From: Subsaximicrobium wynnwilliamsii
GTDB lineage: Bacteria; Bacteroidota; Bacteroidia; Flavobacteriales; Flavobacteriaceae
Direction of reading: 5' to 3'
Length of the DNA: 64,000 nucleotides
NCBI RefSeq assembly: GCF_007997225.1
Contig: NZ_VORM01000002.1
Coordinates: forward strand, 124,001 to 188,000
This document shows positions 1-8,919 of this stretch, in pieces. The translations under genes and the position numbers were made by a program. The notes below the pieces were generated by a model. That model had not been told where the DNA came from. It saw only the letters and a program-made list of their open reading frames with translations, and ran no database searches. Every line of letters begins with the position of its first letter. Within the stretch, counting starts at the first letter, position 1.

Positions 1-28
1 AATACTACATTTGATGTTATACTGTTAA

Positions 29-811
29 ATGAACACGGAAAACGCCATCTTATCCAAAACGAAATCATTCTTTGCTGAAATTGGCGATATGACGCTATTT
101 GCCGGACGCTTTTTTAGGGAAGTTTTCAGTCCGCCATTTGAGTTTAAGGAACTAATGCGCCAATGCTACAATATGGGCAATCGGTCATTGTTATTGGTAA
201 GTGTGACTGGGTTTATTTTGGGGCTTGTCTTTACGCTGCAGTCAAGGCCAACTTTAATGCAGTTTGGCGCGCAATCCTGGATGGCCTCTATGGTAAGTCT
301 CTCCATTGTTCGCGAAATCGGGCCAGTCATCATCGCGCTTATCTGTGCTGGTCGAATTGGCTCCGGTATTGGCGCAGAACTTGGTTCTATGCGGGTGACA
401 GAACAAATAGATGCGATGGAAGTTTCGGGCACCAATCCTTTTAAATATTTGGTGATTACCCGTATTGTCGCCACAACCTTGATGCTGCCTTTGTTGATCA
501 TCATGGGAGATGCCATCGCGCTTTTGGGTTCTGCCATTGTGGAGAATTTAAAAGGGAATGTTTCTTTTTTGCTCTATTTCAATCAGGTTTTTGATGCTTT
601 GAAATTTTCCGATTTACTTCCGGCAACGGTAAAATCGGTTTTCTTTGGTTTCGCAATTGGCTTGGTGGGCTGTTATAAGGGTTATAATTGTGCCAAAGGA
701 ACCGTGGGAGTGGGAGAGGCATCAAACTCTGCGGTGGTTTATATCTCGATGCTGTTGTTTATAATTGATTTTATCGCCGTTTTTGTAACCGATATATTTT
801 TTGACATCTAA
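29..811 (+). CDS. mlaE: MlaE-family lipid ABC transporter permease
   Basis: Integral inner-membrane permease of an Mla/MCE-type transporter that moves phospholipid between inner and outer membrane. The 260 residues match the usual MlaE length. Several hydrophobic spans are visible, and the family hallmark GSMRVTEQIDAMEVSG lies at about residues 116-131. The gene is first of three tightly packed genes: its stop is followed at once by the ATP-binding subunit (start at 812) and then by the MCE substrate-binding subunit. That order (permease, ATPase, MCE) is the standard one in Bacteroidota. The ATG at 29 is the first one available; the promoter probably lies outside the window. Confidence 0.93.
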   Translation: MNTENAILSKTKSFFAEIGDMTLFAGRFFREVFSPPFEFKELMRQCYNMGNRSLLLVSVTGFILGLVFTLQSRPTLMQFGAQSWMASMVSLSIVREIGPVIIALICAGRIGSGIGAELGSMRVTEQIDAMEVSGTNPFKYLVITRIVATTLMLPLLIIMGDAIALLGSAIVENLKGNVSFLLYFNQVFDALKFSDLLPATVKSVFFGFAIGLVGCYKGYNCAKGTVGVGEASNSAVVYISMLLFIIDFIAVFVTDIFFDI

Positions 812-1564
812 ATGAATTCAGAAAAAAACATAAAACCTGTACTCGAGTTAAAGAACCTCAAGAAAAGTTTTGGGGACAATCACGTATTGAAAGGGTTTAA
901 CCTCAAACTATTTGAAGGGGAAAACTTGGTCATTATGGGGAAATCAGGTTCTGGGAAATCGGTTATGGTAAAATGCCTTGTGGGTTTGATTCAGCCCGAC
1001 AGTGGTAATATTACCATAAAGAATCAAGATATTACCACGATGGGTCAAACGGAATTGGATCTACTTCGCACCGAAATCGGTTTCCTTTTCCAGGGAAGTG
1101 CCTTGTACGATTCCATGACGGTTCGGGAAAATCTGGAATTCCCATTGCGGCGCCATAAAGATAAAATAGAAAATTTTCAAGGCACCGAATTTTCGGTAAA
1201 AGAAGCTTTGGAAAATGTGGGATTAGCAAATGCCATAGACTTAATGCCAGCCGAACTTTCGGGCGGAATGCAACGCAGGGTGGCCATGGCTAGAGCCTTA
1301 ATTCTAAAACCTAAAATCATCATGTATGATGAGCCAACCACAGGTTTGGATCCCATTACCGCTAAGGAAATTATACAGTTGATGCGAAGCATTCAAGAGA
1401 AGTACAATACCTCTTCCATAATTATTACGCACGATGTGGATTGTGCTCGGGTCATTTCAAACCGAATGATTTTATTGGTAGATGGAACCAATTATGCCGA
1501 AGGAACCTTCGAGGAACTTTCGAATTCGAAAGATGAACAGATCCAGGCATTCTTTAAAAACTAA
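812..1564 (+). CDS. mlaF: MlaF-family ABC transporter ATP-binding protein
   Basis: Cytoplasmic ATPase that powers the MlaE permease. All ABC motifs are present: Walker A GKSGSGKS at residues 43-50, the signature LSGGMQRR starting at about residue 149, Walker B IIMYDEP at about 169-175, and a switch histidine in ITHD near the C-terminus. Length (250 residues) is normal. The gene starts on the base after the permease stop codon, so the two are probably translationally coupled, and the MCE gene follows after 5 bp. MlaB (STAS) and MlaC homologues are not seen next to it. Confidence 0.94.
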   Translation: MNSEKNIKPVLELKNLKKSFGDNHVLKGFNLKLFEGENLVIMGKSGSGKSVMVKCLVGLIQPDSGNITIKNQDITTMGQTELDLLRTEIGFLFQGSALYDSMTVRENLEFPLRRHKDKIENFQGTEFSVKEALENVGLANAIDLMPAELSGGMQRRVAMARALILKPKIIMYDEPTTGLDPITAKEIIQLMRSIQEKYNTSSIIITHDVDCARVISNRMILLVDGTNYAEGTFEELSNSKDEQIQAFFKN

Positions 1565-1569
1565 TTAGT

Positions 1570-2562
1570 ATGGGAAAATCAAATGCACAAAAAATAAAAG
1601 TCGGTATTTTTGTCGTCGTTGGCACAGTGCTTCTTATCGCTGCGCTTTACTTTATTGGAAGCCGGCAGCAAATGTTCAGTAAAAACATTCAATTGTTTGC
1701 TGTTTTTGAAAATGTGAATGGCCTGCAATTGGGAAACAATGTTCGGTATTCAGGGGTTAACGTTGGCACGGTGAGCAGCATTGAAATGGTGGAGAAAGGG
1801 AAGATCATCGTGGAGATGTCTGTAGAAGAAAAAACTGCTTTTTTCATCAAAAAAGATGCGATAGCTTCGATCAGTTCAGACGGTTTGGTAGGTAGTATGG
1901 TGGTCAACATCCTTCCTGGAAAGGATGAAAAGGCAGGGCAGGTGGTTTCTGGTGATACGATCAAAAACCATAGCAAGGTTAGTACAGATGAGATGCTTTC
2001 CACACTGAATAAAACCAATGAGAATGCAGCCTTATTAACTGCCGATTTGTTGAAGATAACCAATCAAATTGTTTCAGGAAAAGGTAGTTTGGGCGCATTG
2101 GTGAACGATAGTTTGATGGCAAAAGACATCAGGCAATCGGCGGAAGAGTTGAAAAAAATGACTTCAGGCGCTACTCAAGCGATTGCACAAATCAATAGCA
2201 TTATATCAAAAATAAACTATGACGAAAGTGCGGCCGCCTTACTTTTGAGCGATACTGTTTCTAAAAACCAAATCCAAAACGTCATTGGAAATCTTGAAAA
2301 ATCCAGTGATCATATCAATGAAGTAACCAAAAGCCTGGATGTTTATATCAAGGAAATAAAATCTGGTAAAGGCGTCCTAAATCACATAACCCAAGATGAG
2401 GTGCTGGTAAAAAATATTGATTCTACCGTGATTAGCATAAAAGAAGCTTCAGAGAAATTGAATGAAAACATGGAGGCCCTAAAACATAATTTTTTGTTTA
2501 GGGGGTATTTCAGAAAACAGGAACGCTTGAAAAGAAAGCAGGCTGAAGCCATGAAAGAATAG
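1570..2562 (+). CDS. mlaD: MCE (MlaD-type) substrate-binding protein
   Basis: Membrane-anchored lipid-binding component of the Mla transporter. One N-terminal transmembrane helix (about residues 8-26) is followed by a single MCE domain (about 35-115) containing the YSGVNVGTVSSI segment typical of the family. A long polar, helix-rich C-terminal region (about 130-330) probably forms an oligomeric needle or barrel in the periplasm. At 330 residues it is much longer than E. coli MlaD (about 180), which is common in Bacteroidota. The tail is basic (KQERLKRKQAEAMKE). Last gene of the three-gene operon. Confidence 0.9.
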   Translation: MGKSNAQKIKVGIFVVVGTVLLIAALYFIGSRQQMFSKNIQLFAVFENVNGLQLGNNVRYSGVNVGTVSSIEMVEKGKIIVEMSVEEKTAFFIKKDAIASISSDGLVGSMVVNILPGKDEKAGQVVSGDTIKNHSKVSTDEMLSTLNKTNENAALLTADLLKITNQIVSGKGSLGALVNDSLMAKDIRQSAEELKKMTSGATQAIAQINSIISKINYDESAAALLLSDTVSKNQIQNVIGNLEKSSDHINEVTKSLDVYIKEIKSGKGVLNHITQDEVLVKNIDSTVISIKEASEKLNENMEALKHNFLFRGYFRKQERLKRKQAEAMKE

Positions 2563-2665
2563 ACTTCTTAAAAACATAGTACCTTATAAACCTTCAGCTC
2601 AAACAGCATGGCCTTTAAGTGTTGGTTATTTAATATGAAAAACTACAAAGGCGTACTGGAAACGG

Positions 2666-3433
2666 TTAGAGCCCATTGTTATGTTTGAAATCTTTGAGTG
2701 ATTCAACAGCTGCGGCATATCCAATGTCAAAAATAGCGTCCATGTTGGTTAGATTGAACATCTTATATTTTTCGAGCTTCTTAGGAGCAATAAAGACATC
2801 CACTTCTTTGAATTTAGGTTTACAGAGGCTGACAAAACTGATATGATATGCGCGATCTACAACCTGATATGAACGTTTTAGTTGATTGGCTGATACGGCT
2901 TCCAAGGGGTTCACGTAAACTCCAATGGTAGTGTCGCACAATTTTTTGATAGGTTCTATCGGGAAGTTGTTTAAGACACCGCCATCTACATAGGGGATTT
3001 CATCAATAATTACTGGGGTAAACAATCCAGGAAATGCAGCAGAGGCAAGAACAGGCTTTATAAGTGCTCCTTCGTGGAAGGTTCTTTCTGTACCGTCAAC
3101 AAGGTTCGTGGCCAGAATATGCAGTTCTTTTTTAAGGGATTTGAAATCATCCTCTTCAAAAAAGGGTGCTAGGTCCTTGTGGAATTTGCTGGTATCAATA
3201 AACCCAGGCTTGTTGAGGGCATATCTTTTGTAATGAAAAATGGGCACTTTCTTAAAAAATGCCAAGATAGCTTCCCAAGAATGTCCGGCAGCATAAAGCG
3301 CACCTACAATAGCACCTGCACTTGTGCCTGCGATATGAGTAATTTCAATTTGCTGCTCTTCAAGTGCCTTAAGCACCCCAATGTGAGCAACTCCTCGGGC
3401 ACCACCTCCCGATAAAACCAATCCGATTTTCAT
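2666..3433 (-). CDS. Patatin-like phospholipase (RssA-type)
   Basis: Predicted cytoplasmic or membrane-associated serine acyl hydrolase of the patatin family. The oxyanion-hole glycine motif GGGARG is at residues 9-14, the nucleophile is Ser38 in GTSAG (36-40), and the catalytic Asp150 is in DGG (150-152). The full Ser-Asp dyad is therefore intact. There is no signal peptide or outer-membrane barrel, so it resembles the small RssA/YchK group. It converges on the Mla operon, and the lipid-related context is suggestive but not proof of a link. Substrate is unknown. Confidence 0.88.
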   Translation of the reverse strand: MKIGLVLSGGGARGVAHIGVLKALEEQQIEITHIAGTSAGAIVGALYAAGHSWEAILAFFKKVPIFHYKRYALNKPGFIDTSKFHKDLAPFFEEDDFKSLKKELHILATNLVDGTERTFHEGALIKPVLASAAFPGLFTPVIIDEIPYVDGGVLNNFPIEPIKKLCDTTIGVYVNPLEAVSANQLKRSYQVVDRAYHISFVSLCKPKFKEVDVFIAPKKLEKYKMFNLTNMDAIFDIGYAAAVESLKDFKHNNGL

Positions 3434-3460
3434 TTTTGAGATAATTTTTAGATACGCTTG

Positions 3461-3670
3461 TTATAATGCTATTTCGATATTTTTTTCTTGTATTAAAAGC
3501 GCTTCGTTGTCTATTTCTGTTTCAGTAACATATAAATGACTAAAAGCCGCTTCATCGATGATGTTAGCGACCTCAGGATAGGCCTTTAATACATACGATA
3601 ACACGGGCAAACCCTTTTTATTGTAAAGTAGAATGCAGCCGTTTTGCTTGAATCTGATTTTAATACACAA
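3461..3670 (-). CDS. Small hypothetical protein
   Basis: Short open frame of 69 residues ending in EIDNEALLIQEKNIEIAL. It lies 27 bp upstream of the patatin gene and downstream of the aminotransferase, all on the same strand. I recognise no family. The assigned start is a TTG. The frame stays open for about 20 more codons upstream without an ATG, so the true start is uncertain or the gene has lost its first codons. An ATG in another frame at about 3711 suggests a possible frameshift. Coding status is plausible from amino-acid composition only. Confidence 0.35.
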   Translation of the reverse strand: MCIKIRFKQNGCILLYNKKGLPVLSYVLKAYPEVANIIDEAAFSHLYVTETEIDNEALLIQEKNIEIAL

Positions 3671-3732
3671 AGAAAGGGCATACTGCGTCTGTTTGATATG
3701 ATATTGCTCATTTTTGTATGTAAGCGGTCTTG

Positions 3733-4905
3733 CTAATTAGTTTTCAAGTGCTCCTTTTGAAAAGTTTGTAAGCTCTTTCCAGATTCTAAAGGATGCCCTA
3801 ATGCTATTAGTGTACGCTCTAACGCGGCTAATACCGCAACGAGATCGCTTGCCGATACCGAGCCCATGTGCCCAATTCTAAAATATTGAGTTTTTATTTC
3901 TGAAAGAAGTCCCCCAGCAATTATGACATCATCACTGGCCATCTTAGATCGAAATGCAAGGTCATCAATGCCTTTTGGATAGTAAATGGCCGTTAAAGTA
4001 TTGGCTGCTGTTTTGTTTGTTTTTGGTAAGATGCTTAGGTTCAATGAGGCTATTCCTGCTCTAAATGCCTTTGCTAAACTTCGATGCCTTTTTACCCTTT
4101 TGTCCATACCTTCTTTACAAATGATTTTTAGGCTCGTTTCTAATGCTACAACCAAATTAACTGCTGGTGTGCCAAAATACGAAGGTCTTCGCTCTTCGTA
4201 AGCCCTCATTATTGGTAACCAATTAGTCCAATCTGCATAATAATTAGGTACAGGCGTTTTTCTGTTTTCCCAAACCTGAATTGCTTTTTCCGAAGCCATC
4301 AATAGCGCTAGTCCTGGAGGTACACCTATTGCTTTTTGAGATGCCGTCAAAACGACATCAAGTTCCCATTCGTCTTGATGTAAGGCTTCTCCTGCAACCG
4401 AGCACACACCATCCAATATACTCAAGGTATGGTATTTTTTAGCTAAAAGGGCTATTGGTTTCGGGTCTACCAATAGTCCAGTGGAGGTGTCTACATGCGT
4501 AATGGTTAAAGCTTTGTAGGATTTTGTTTTTAGTTCATTTTCAATGGCTTCAAGACTTACAACCTCGCCTAAAGCTGCTTCTAAAAGAGTCGTATTTGCA
4601 CCATAACGATCCAAAATATCTCTGAAGCGTTTGCCAAAATACCCTGAAGAAATTACCAGAACGTGATCTCCTTGCTCTATAAGGTTGGCAGCAGCCATAT
4701 CCATAGCCAATGTTCCAGTTCCTGCAACGATAAAGGGTTGGCCTTTTGGAGATTTCCATACGGCTCTCATTAGCTCCAGGCTATTTCCAAAAACCTCAAT
4801 AAAATTGGGAGCTACATGACTTGTGGTAGCGATGCCCATTGCATGCAATACATCTGGTTCAAATTCAATGGGACCAGGAATCATAAGTAATTTTCTGCCT
4901 TTCAT
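3733..4905 (-). CDS. Serine/alanine-glyoxylate aminotransferase (class V)
   Basis: PLP-dependent aminotransferase of the AGXT/serine-glyoxylate family, converting glyoxylate to glycine with alanine or serine as amino donor. The PLP lysine is Lys191 in SQKAIG, the PLP-contacting Asp165 is in DGVCSV, and the N-terminal GPIEF and AGTGTLAMD motifs are typical. Length (390) is normal. It is encoded on the same strand just downstream of isocitrate lyase and malate synthase, the two enzymes that make and use glyoxylate, so a glyoxylate-draining role is well supported by context. About 590 bp including a MITE-like element separates it from aceA, so it probably has its own promoter. Confidence 0.85.
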   Translation of the reverse strand: MKGRKLLMIPGPIEFEPDVLHAMGIATTSHVAPNFIEVFGNSLELMRAVWKSPKGQPFIVAGTGTLAMDMAAANLIEQGDHVLVISSGYFGKRFRDILDRYGANTTLLEAALGEVVSLEAIENELKTKSYKALTITHVDTSTGLLVDPKPIALLAKKYHTLSILDGVCSVAGEALHQDEWELDVVLTASQKAIGVPPGLALLMASEKAIQVWENRKTPVPNYYADWTNWLPIMRAYEERRPSYFGTPAVNLVVALETSLKIICKEGMDKRVKRHRSLAKAFRAGIASLNLSILPKTNKTAANTLTAIYYPKGIDDLAFRSKMASDDVIIAGGLLSEIKTQYFRIGHMGSVSASDLVAVLAALERTLIALGHPLESGKSLQTFQKEHLKTN

Positions 4906-5090
4906 TGGTTTTTTATTTTATCTATTGAGATGTGTTTAGAAGGTTGAGCCACATAAATATAGTCAACTTAAATACAAGTGACATCTCTAATCTTTGCGTT
5001 TTCCGTCAGGTTCCTATTGTTTGCGGACTAAGGCATTAACGTCAAGCAACCTTGGGTTAATCATTTTTTCTGAAAACTACTTATTGTTGG
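4906..5090. other. Intergenic region upstream of aminotransferase
   Basis: Non-coding DNA between the aminotransferase start and the left target-site duplication of the MITE-like element. It is AT-rich, has no open frame of note, and presumably carries the aminotransferase promoter. I could not pick a convincing TAnnTTTG box here. With the element (5099-5323) and the terminator (5443-5474) it makes up the 587-bp gene-free stretch before aceA. Confidence 0.5.
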
Positions 5091-5098
5091 TAAAAGAA

Positions 5099-5323
5099 GG
5101 CTCTAGTTTAAAACAGGTACTATAACTGAGTACTACAATTTTCGGCATCATGTTGCCCTTTAGTACCGAGTCTATCGGGAGGGGCAAGAACATGATGCCG
5201 AAAATTCAATTAATTTTGCCCTGACCCTGAAGGGAATAATTGAATTTTATAGAATTGAGACAGCTCAAAATATCTGGATTTTAAATTAAAATTAAAGAAT
5301 CAACGCTTGATTAAACTAGAGCC
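5099..5323. mobile_element. MITE-like element, copy 1 (225 bp, 8-bp TSD)
   Basis: A 225-bp non-coding element with perfect 13-bp terminal inverted repeats: GGCTCTAGTTTAA at 5099-5111 and its complement TTAAACTAGAGCC at 5311-5323. It is flanked by an exact 8-bp direct repeat TAAAAGAA at 5091-5098 and 5324-5331, the mark of a transposition event. The interior contains a long imperfect hairpin (the TTTTCGGCATCATG half near 5142 pairs with CATGATGCCGAAAA near 5190). No transposase is encoded. A second copy with the same ends lies at 46142-46528. The GGCTCT end plus 8-bp duplication in AT-rich DNA resembles ISL3-family insertion sequences, so mobilisation by an ISL3-type transposase is my inference. 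Confidence 0.85.
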
Positions 5324-5442
5324 TAAAAGAATGAAAATTGGAGCAACACCACTAAGGTATTTGTGGTTGGCATCCCATAGAACTCCTGTTTTAAATGCCA
5401 TGATAATTGTAAATTTAATTAATGTGTTTAGAGCAGTATTAA

Positions 5443-5474
5443 AAAAAGGCAACACGCTGCCATGTTGCCTTTTT
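5443..5474 (-). terminator. Bidirectional terminator downstream of aceA
   Basis: Perfect 12-bp stem AAAAAGGCAACA (5443-5454) with TGTTGCCTTTTT (5463-5474) and an 8-base loop. It lies 18 bp past the isocitrate lyase stop codon. The A-run on one side and T-run on the other would let it act in both directions, so it also insulates aceA from the MITE-like element. Confidence 0.85.
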
Positions 5475-5492
5475 GAAAAATGTTGCTTAAAA

Positions 5493-7118
5493 TCACTTGT
5501 CCAGAACAAGTTCAAGCTTTGGCGCATTCTTTTTAATTTCAAATTGATTCGATGTGTTGTTTTTGCCTCCAGATTTTAGGGCTTTGTCTCCTGCAAAGAA
5601 GGTTTTATGGTCGTCACCCAAGTCTGAACCTGCCATTCTCTGGTGTTTTACACAAGAAACGTTTTTGCGAATTTCTTGTCTCTGTACACCTTTTACATAA
5701 GCCAGCATACCCTCATTTCCAAAATACCCTTCTGTTAAATCATTCATATGAAGCGCAGTGGTATGATAGGTTGGTAATGTGATTAAGTGATGGAAAATTC
5801 CAGCCTCTCTAGCACTATCAACTTGGAAGGTTTTAATTTTTTGATCTGCACGATGGCATAATTCAGAACCGTCATAGTGTGCATCCATTAAGTTATTTCT
5901 ATCATAAGCTGTCATGTTTTCACCTTCAGCCATCATTTCTTCGAATACTTGATTACGAAAGTTTAGCGTCCAGTTAAAAGACGGCGAGTTATTGTAAACC
6001 AATTTAGCATTAGGTACAACCTCCTTAATTCTGTTTACCATATGCGCAATTTGGGTAACACTTGGCGTTGGCGTCTCAATCCACAACAAATCGGCACCAT
6101 TTTGAAGACTCGTAATACAATCCAATACTACGCGATCTATGTTAGAGCCATCTTTGAATTTGTACAAGCCATTTGCTAATCGTACAGGACGCACCAATTT
6201 TCCGTCTCTTTTAAGAAGCACATCATCTTCCTTGGCATCAGCAATGGCTATGGCTTCAGCTTCCACAAATCCTAAATATTTAGAAGCCAAATCACCTGGT
6301 TCTTGACTAACAGGTAATTTTTGAGTTAAGCCAGCGCCTTCAGAATCTGTTCTGGCCACAATAATTCCGTCATCTACTCCTAATTCTAGAAACGCATATC
6401 TAACTGCATTCAATTTGGCAATAAAATCTTCATGAGGCACCGTGACTTTCCCATCTTGATGACCACATTGCTTGGCATCTGATACTTGATTTTCAATCTG
6501 AATGGCGCAGGCACCAGCTTCGATCATTTTTTTAGTTAATAGATAGGTGGCTTCTTCGTTTCCAAAACCTGCGTCAATATCGGCTATAATTGGAACGATA
6601 TGCGTTTCAAAACCATCTATTTGATCTTGCACATCTTCTCCTTTTTCAAGTCTATGGAATAAATCATTCAAGGCTATAGCATCTGCTTGGCGTAAGAAAT
6701 CATAAATTTCCTTTATTAATGCGGGAACAGCAGTTTTCTCGTGCATTGACTGGTCGGGTAGTGGTCCAAACTCCGATCGCAGGGCGGCCACCATCCAGCC
6801 AGAAAGATATAAGTACTTTTTGGAGGTGGTTTTATGGTGCTTTTTAACGGCAATCATTTTTTGCTGTGCCACAAAACCATGCCAGCAACCAAGAGATTGG
6901 GTGTATTTAGACGAGTCTGCATCGTATTCAGCCATGTCTTTTCTCATAATGTCAGCTGTGTATTTAGCGATATCCAGACCTGTTTTAAATCGATTTTGGG
7001 TGAGCATTTTAGCTGCGCTTTCAGGGTTTATGGCATCCCAGGTAGTCCCATACCTTGCTTTGAGATCTCTTACCGTTTCCAATGCGGAACTATACTTACT
7101 TTGTGCAAAATTTTTCAT
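5493..7118 (-). CDS. aceA: Isocitrate lyase
   Basis: Cleaves isocitrate to glyoxylate and succinate, the first step of the glyoxylate shunt, in the cytoplasm. The active-site signature is KQCGHQDGK at residues 216-224, with catalytic Cys218 (family consensus KKCGH, so one Lys is Gln here). The metal and substrate segment PIIADIDAGFGNEEA lies at 176-190. At 541 residues it belongs to the longer isocitrate lyase class rather than the 430-residue E. coli type. Malate synthase is 83 bp upstream on the same strand, and an intergenic TCTCGCAAACTAT motif (7165-7177) resembles sites near the regulator gene. The cluster is typical for growth on acetate or fatty acids. Confidence 0.95.
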   Translation of the reverse strand: MKNFAQSKYSSALETVRDLKARYGTTWDAINPESAAKMLTQNRFKTGLDIAKYTADIMRKDMAEYDADSSKYTQSLGCWHGFVAQQKMIAVKKHHKTTSKKYLYLSGWMVAALRSEFGPLPDQSMHEKTAVPALIKEIYDFLRQADAIALNDLFHRLEKGEDVQDQIDGFETHIVPIIADIDAGFGNEEATYLLTKKMIEAGACAIQIENQVSDAKQCGHQDGKVTVPHEDFIAKLNAVRYAFLELGVDDGIIVARTDSEGAGLTQKLPVSQEPGDLASKYLGFVEAEAIAIADAKEDDVLLKRDGKLVRPVRLANGLYKFKDGSNIDRVVLDCITSLQNGADLLWIETPTPSVTQIAHMVNRIKEVVPNAKLVYNNSPSFNWTLNFRNQVFEEMMAEGENMTAYDRNNLMDAHYDGSELCHRADQKIKTFQVDSAREAGIFHHLITLPTYHTTALHMNDLTEGYFGNEGMLAYVKGVQRQEIRKNVSCVKHQRMAGSDLGDDHKTFFAGDKALKSGGKNNTSNQFEIKKNAPKLELVLDK

Positions 7119-7201
7119 AAGTTTGTTGTGATTATTAAGGTTATTCTAGATTTTGATAATTAAGTCTCGCAAACTATTACAGTAGTTGCGGGACATTTTT
7201 T

Positions 7202-8800
7202 TTAGATGTATTTATAGGCCGGAAGCGTTAAAAATTCTTCAAACTTTTCTGAAACAACTAAGGTGTTGAAAAGATCGATAGCGAGTTTGAACTTGGTGTT
7301 TTTAATGGTGCTTTCGCCATATTCTGTTATGATTTTTTCAACTTCATCGTCAAACAGTGCCAAGTAGAGTTCGAGATTGAAGGTTCTCCCATCTTCTAGT
7401 TTCACTTCGTTTTTTAACCATTGCCATACTTGGGTCCTTGAAATCTCGGCGGTCGCAGCATCTTCCATTAAATTGTAAAGTGCCACAGCGCCATGACCTC
7501 TTAACCAAGCTTCAGTGTATAAAATCCCGACGTTGATGTTTTTTCGTATTCCAGCCTCGGTAACGCTGCCTTTTGGAAGTTCAACCAGATCGGCTTGAGT
7601 GATTTGAACATCGTCCCGTGTGACCTGCATTTGGTTTGGCGTTGTCATGTGTTTGTTGAACTCGGTCATGGCAATCTCTACTAATGCTGGATGCGCCACC
7701 CACGTGCCATCGTGCCCGTTTTTAACTTCACGCTCTTTGTCCAGTCTCACTTTTTCGAGCGCCGCAGCATTTGCGTTTTCATCATTTTTAATGGGAATTT
7801 GTGCAGCCATACCGCCAATGGCGAGGATGCCACGTTTATGGCAACGTTGAATCACAAGTTTAGAATACGCATCCATAAAAGGCGTAGTCATGGTAACCTG
7901 GTCGCGATTTGGCACGACAAAGTTGGGATGGTTTCTAAATTTTTTGATGTATGAAAATATGTAATCCCAACGACCACAATTTAAACCTACGATATGATCT
8001 TTTAGTTCAAAAATGATTTCGTCCAGTTGAAAACTTGCAGTGATGGTCTCAACGAGAACCGTTGCTTTAAACGTTCCGTTAGGTACATGTAAATACTCTT
8101 GAGCAAACTCAAATACATCGTTCCACCAGCGCGCTTCAGTATAATGCTCTAACTTAGGGAGGTAAAAGTAAGGCGCCGTATCATTTTCTAAAAGTGTTTT
8201 TGTATTATGAAATACATAAAGTCCAAAATCTACTAGACTTCCTGAGACTTCTTCATCGTTAATGATAATGTGCCGTTCATTTAAATGTAAACCTCTAGGT
8301 CTAACTAAAAGCACTGCAGTTTCATCATTCAACTTATATGATTTCCCTCGTTTTGTATCTACGAGTGAGATTGTTTTGGTATTGGCATCAATTAAATGTT
8401 GTTGCCCTTCAATGCTGTTTTCCCAAGTAGGCGAGTTGCTGTCTTCTAAATCGGCCATAAAGGTCTTAGCGCCTGAATTTAGTGCGTTGATAATCATTTT
8501 CCTGTCTGCTGGCCCAGTAATTTCCACACGGCGGTCTTGAAGGTCTTTGGGGAGCTTACCTGCCGTCCAATGACCTGCTCTGATGGATTTTGTTTCCGCG
8601 GGGAATTCAGGAAACTTACCAGTGTCAAAAATGGTTTGTTGTGTTTCACGATTGTTCAATAATTCCAATCGTTTACGATTAAATCTTTCGTGAAGTGCCG
8701 CGATAAATTCTAAAGCTTCGTCAGTTAAAATTTCAGGATAATAGTTTTTAACGGTCTTAGAGAATCGAACTTTGGATTGTTTTAAAAGTGTGTTTTCCAT
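7202..8800 (-). CDS. aceB: Malate synthase A
   Basis: Condenses glyoxylate with acetyl-CoA to malate, the second step of the glyoxylate shunt. Length (532) fits malate synthase A. The family signature around KDHIVGLNCGRWDYIFS lies at about residues 264-280, with the catalytic-base region ETLTAS-like VETITASF just before it. The gene is transcribed towards aceA and is divergent from the XRE-family regulator, with a 119-bp shared spacer that contains a 14-bp perfect palindrome (8851-8864) and two ATATTCGC repeats. Control by that regulator is likely. Confidence 0.95.
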   Translation of the reverse strand: MENTLLKQSKVRFSKTVKNYYPEILTDEALEFIAALHERFNRKRLELLNNRETQQTIFDTGKFPEFPAETKSIRAGHWTAGKLPKDLQDRRVEITGPADRKMIINALNSGAKTFMADLEDSNSPTWENSIEGQQHLIDANTKTISLVDTKRGKSYKLNDETAVLLVRPRGLHLNERHIIINDEEVSGSLVDFGLYVFHNTKTLLENDTAPYFYLPKLEHYTEARWWNDVFEFAQEYLHVPNGTFKATVLVETITASFQLDEIIFELKDHIVGLNCGRWDYIFSYIKKFRNHPNFVVPNRDQVTMTTPFMDAYSKLVIQRCHKRGILAIGGMAAQIPIKNDENANAAALEKVRLDKEREVKNGHDGTWVAHPALVEIAMTEFNKHMTTPNQMQVTRDDVQITQADLVELPKGSVTEAGIRKNINVGILYTEAWLRGHGAVALYNLMEDAATAEISRTQVWQWLKNEVKLEDGRTFNLELYLALFDDEVEKIITEYGESTIKNTKFKLAIDLFNTLVVSEKFEEFLTLPAYKYI

Positions 8801-8850
8801 AATCTTATTGTTTTACAGGACAATAATAAAACAAAGATTTGTAAAAAACA

Positions 8851-8900
8851 AGCGAACGTTCGCTAAATAATCATATTCGCCAAAAATAGATATTCGCAAA
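8851..8900. promoter_or_regulatory. Operator candidates between aceB and its regulator
   Basis: The spacer holds the perfect palindrome AGCGAACGTTCGCT at 8851-8864 and two direct copies of ATATTCGC at 8873-8880 and 8890-8897, all sharing the core TTCGC. A related TCTCGCAAAC lies upstream of aceA at 7165. Repeated cores between a divergent regulator and its likely target point to an operator. The TTCGCAAA/TTTGCAA flavour recalls sites of the actinobacterial glyoxylate regulator RamB, which belongs to the same regulator class; this parallel is inference. Confidence 0.55.
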
Positions 8901-8906
8901 TTAGCT

Positions 8907-8914
8907 TATATTTG
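8907..8914 (+). promoter_or_regulatory. -7 box of the glyoxylate-locus regulator
   Basis: TATATTTG matches the Bacteroidota -7 consensus TAnnTTTG exactly. It ends 5 bp before the ATG at 8920, so transcription would start at about the initiation codon, predicting a leaderless or nearly leaderless mRNA. No clear TTTG -33 element is visible at the usual distance. The ATATTCGC repeats lie directly upstream, where a regulator could act. Confidence 0.45.
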
Positions 8915-8919
8915 CAAGT

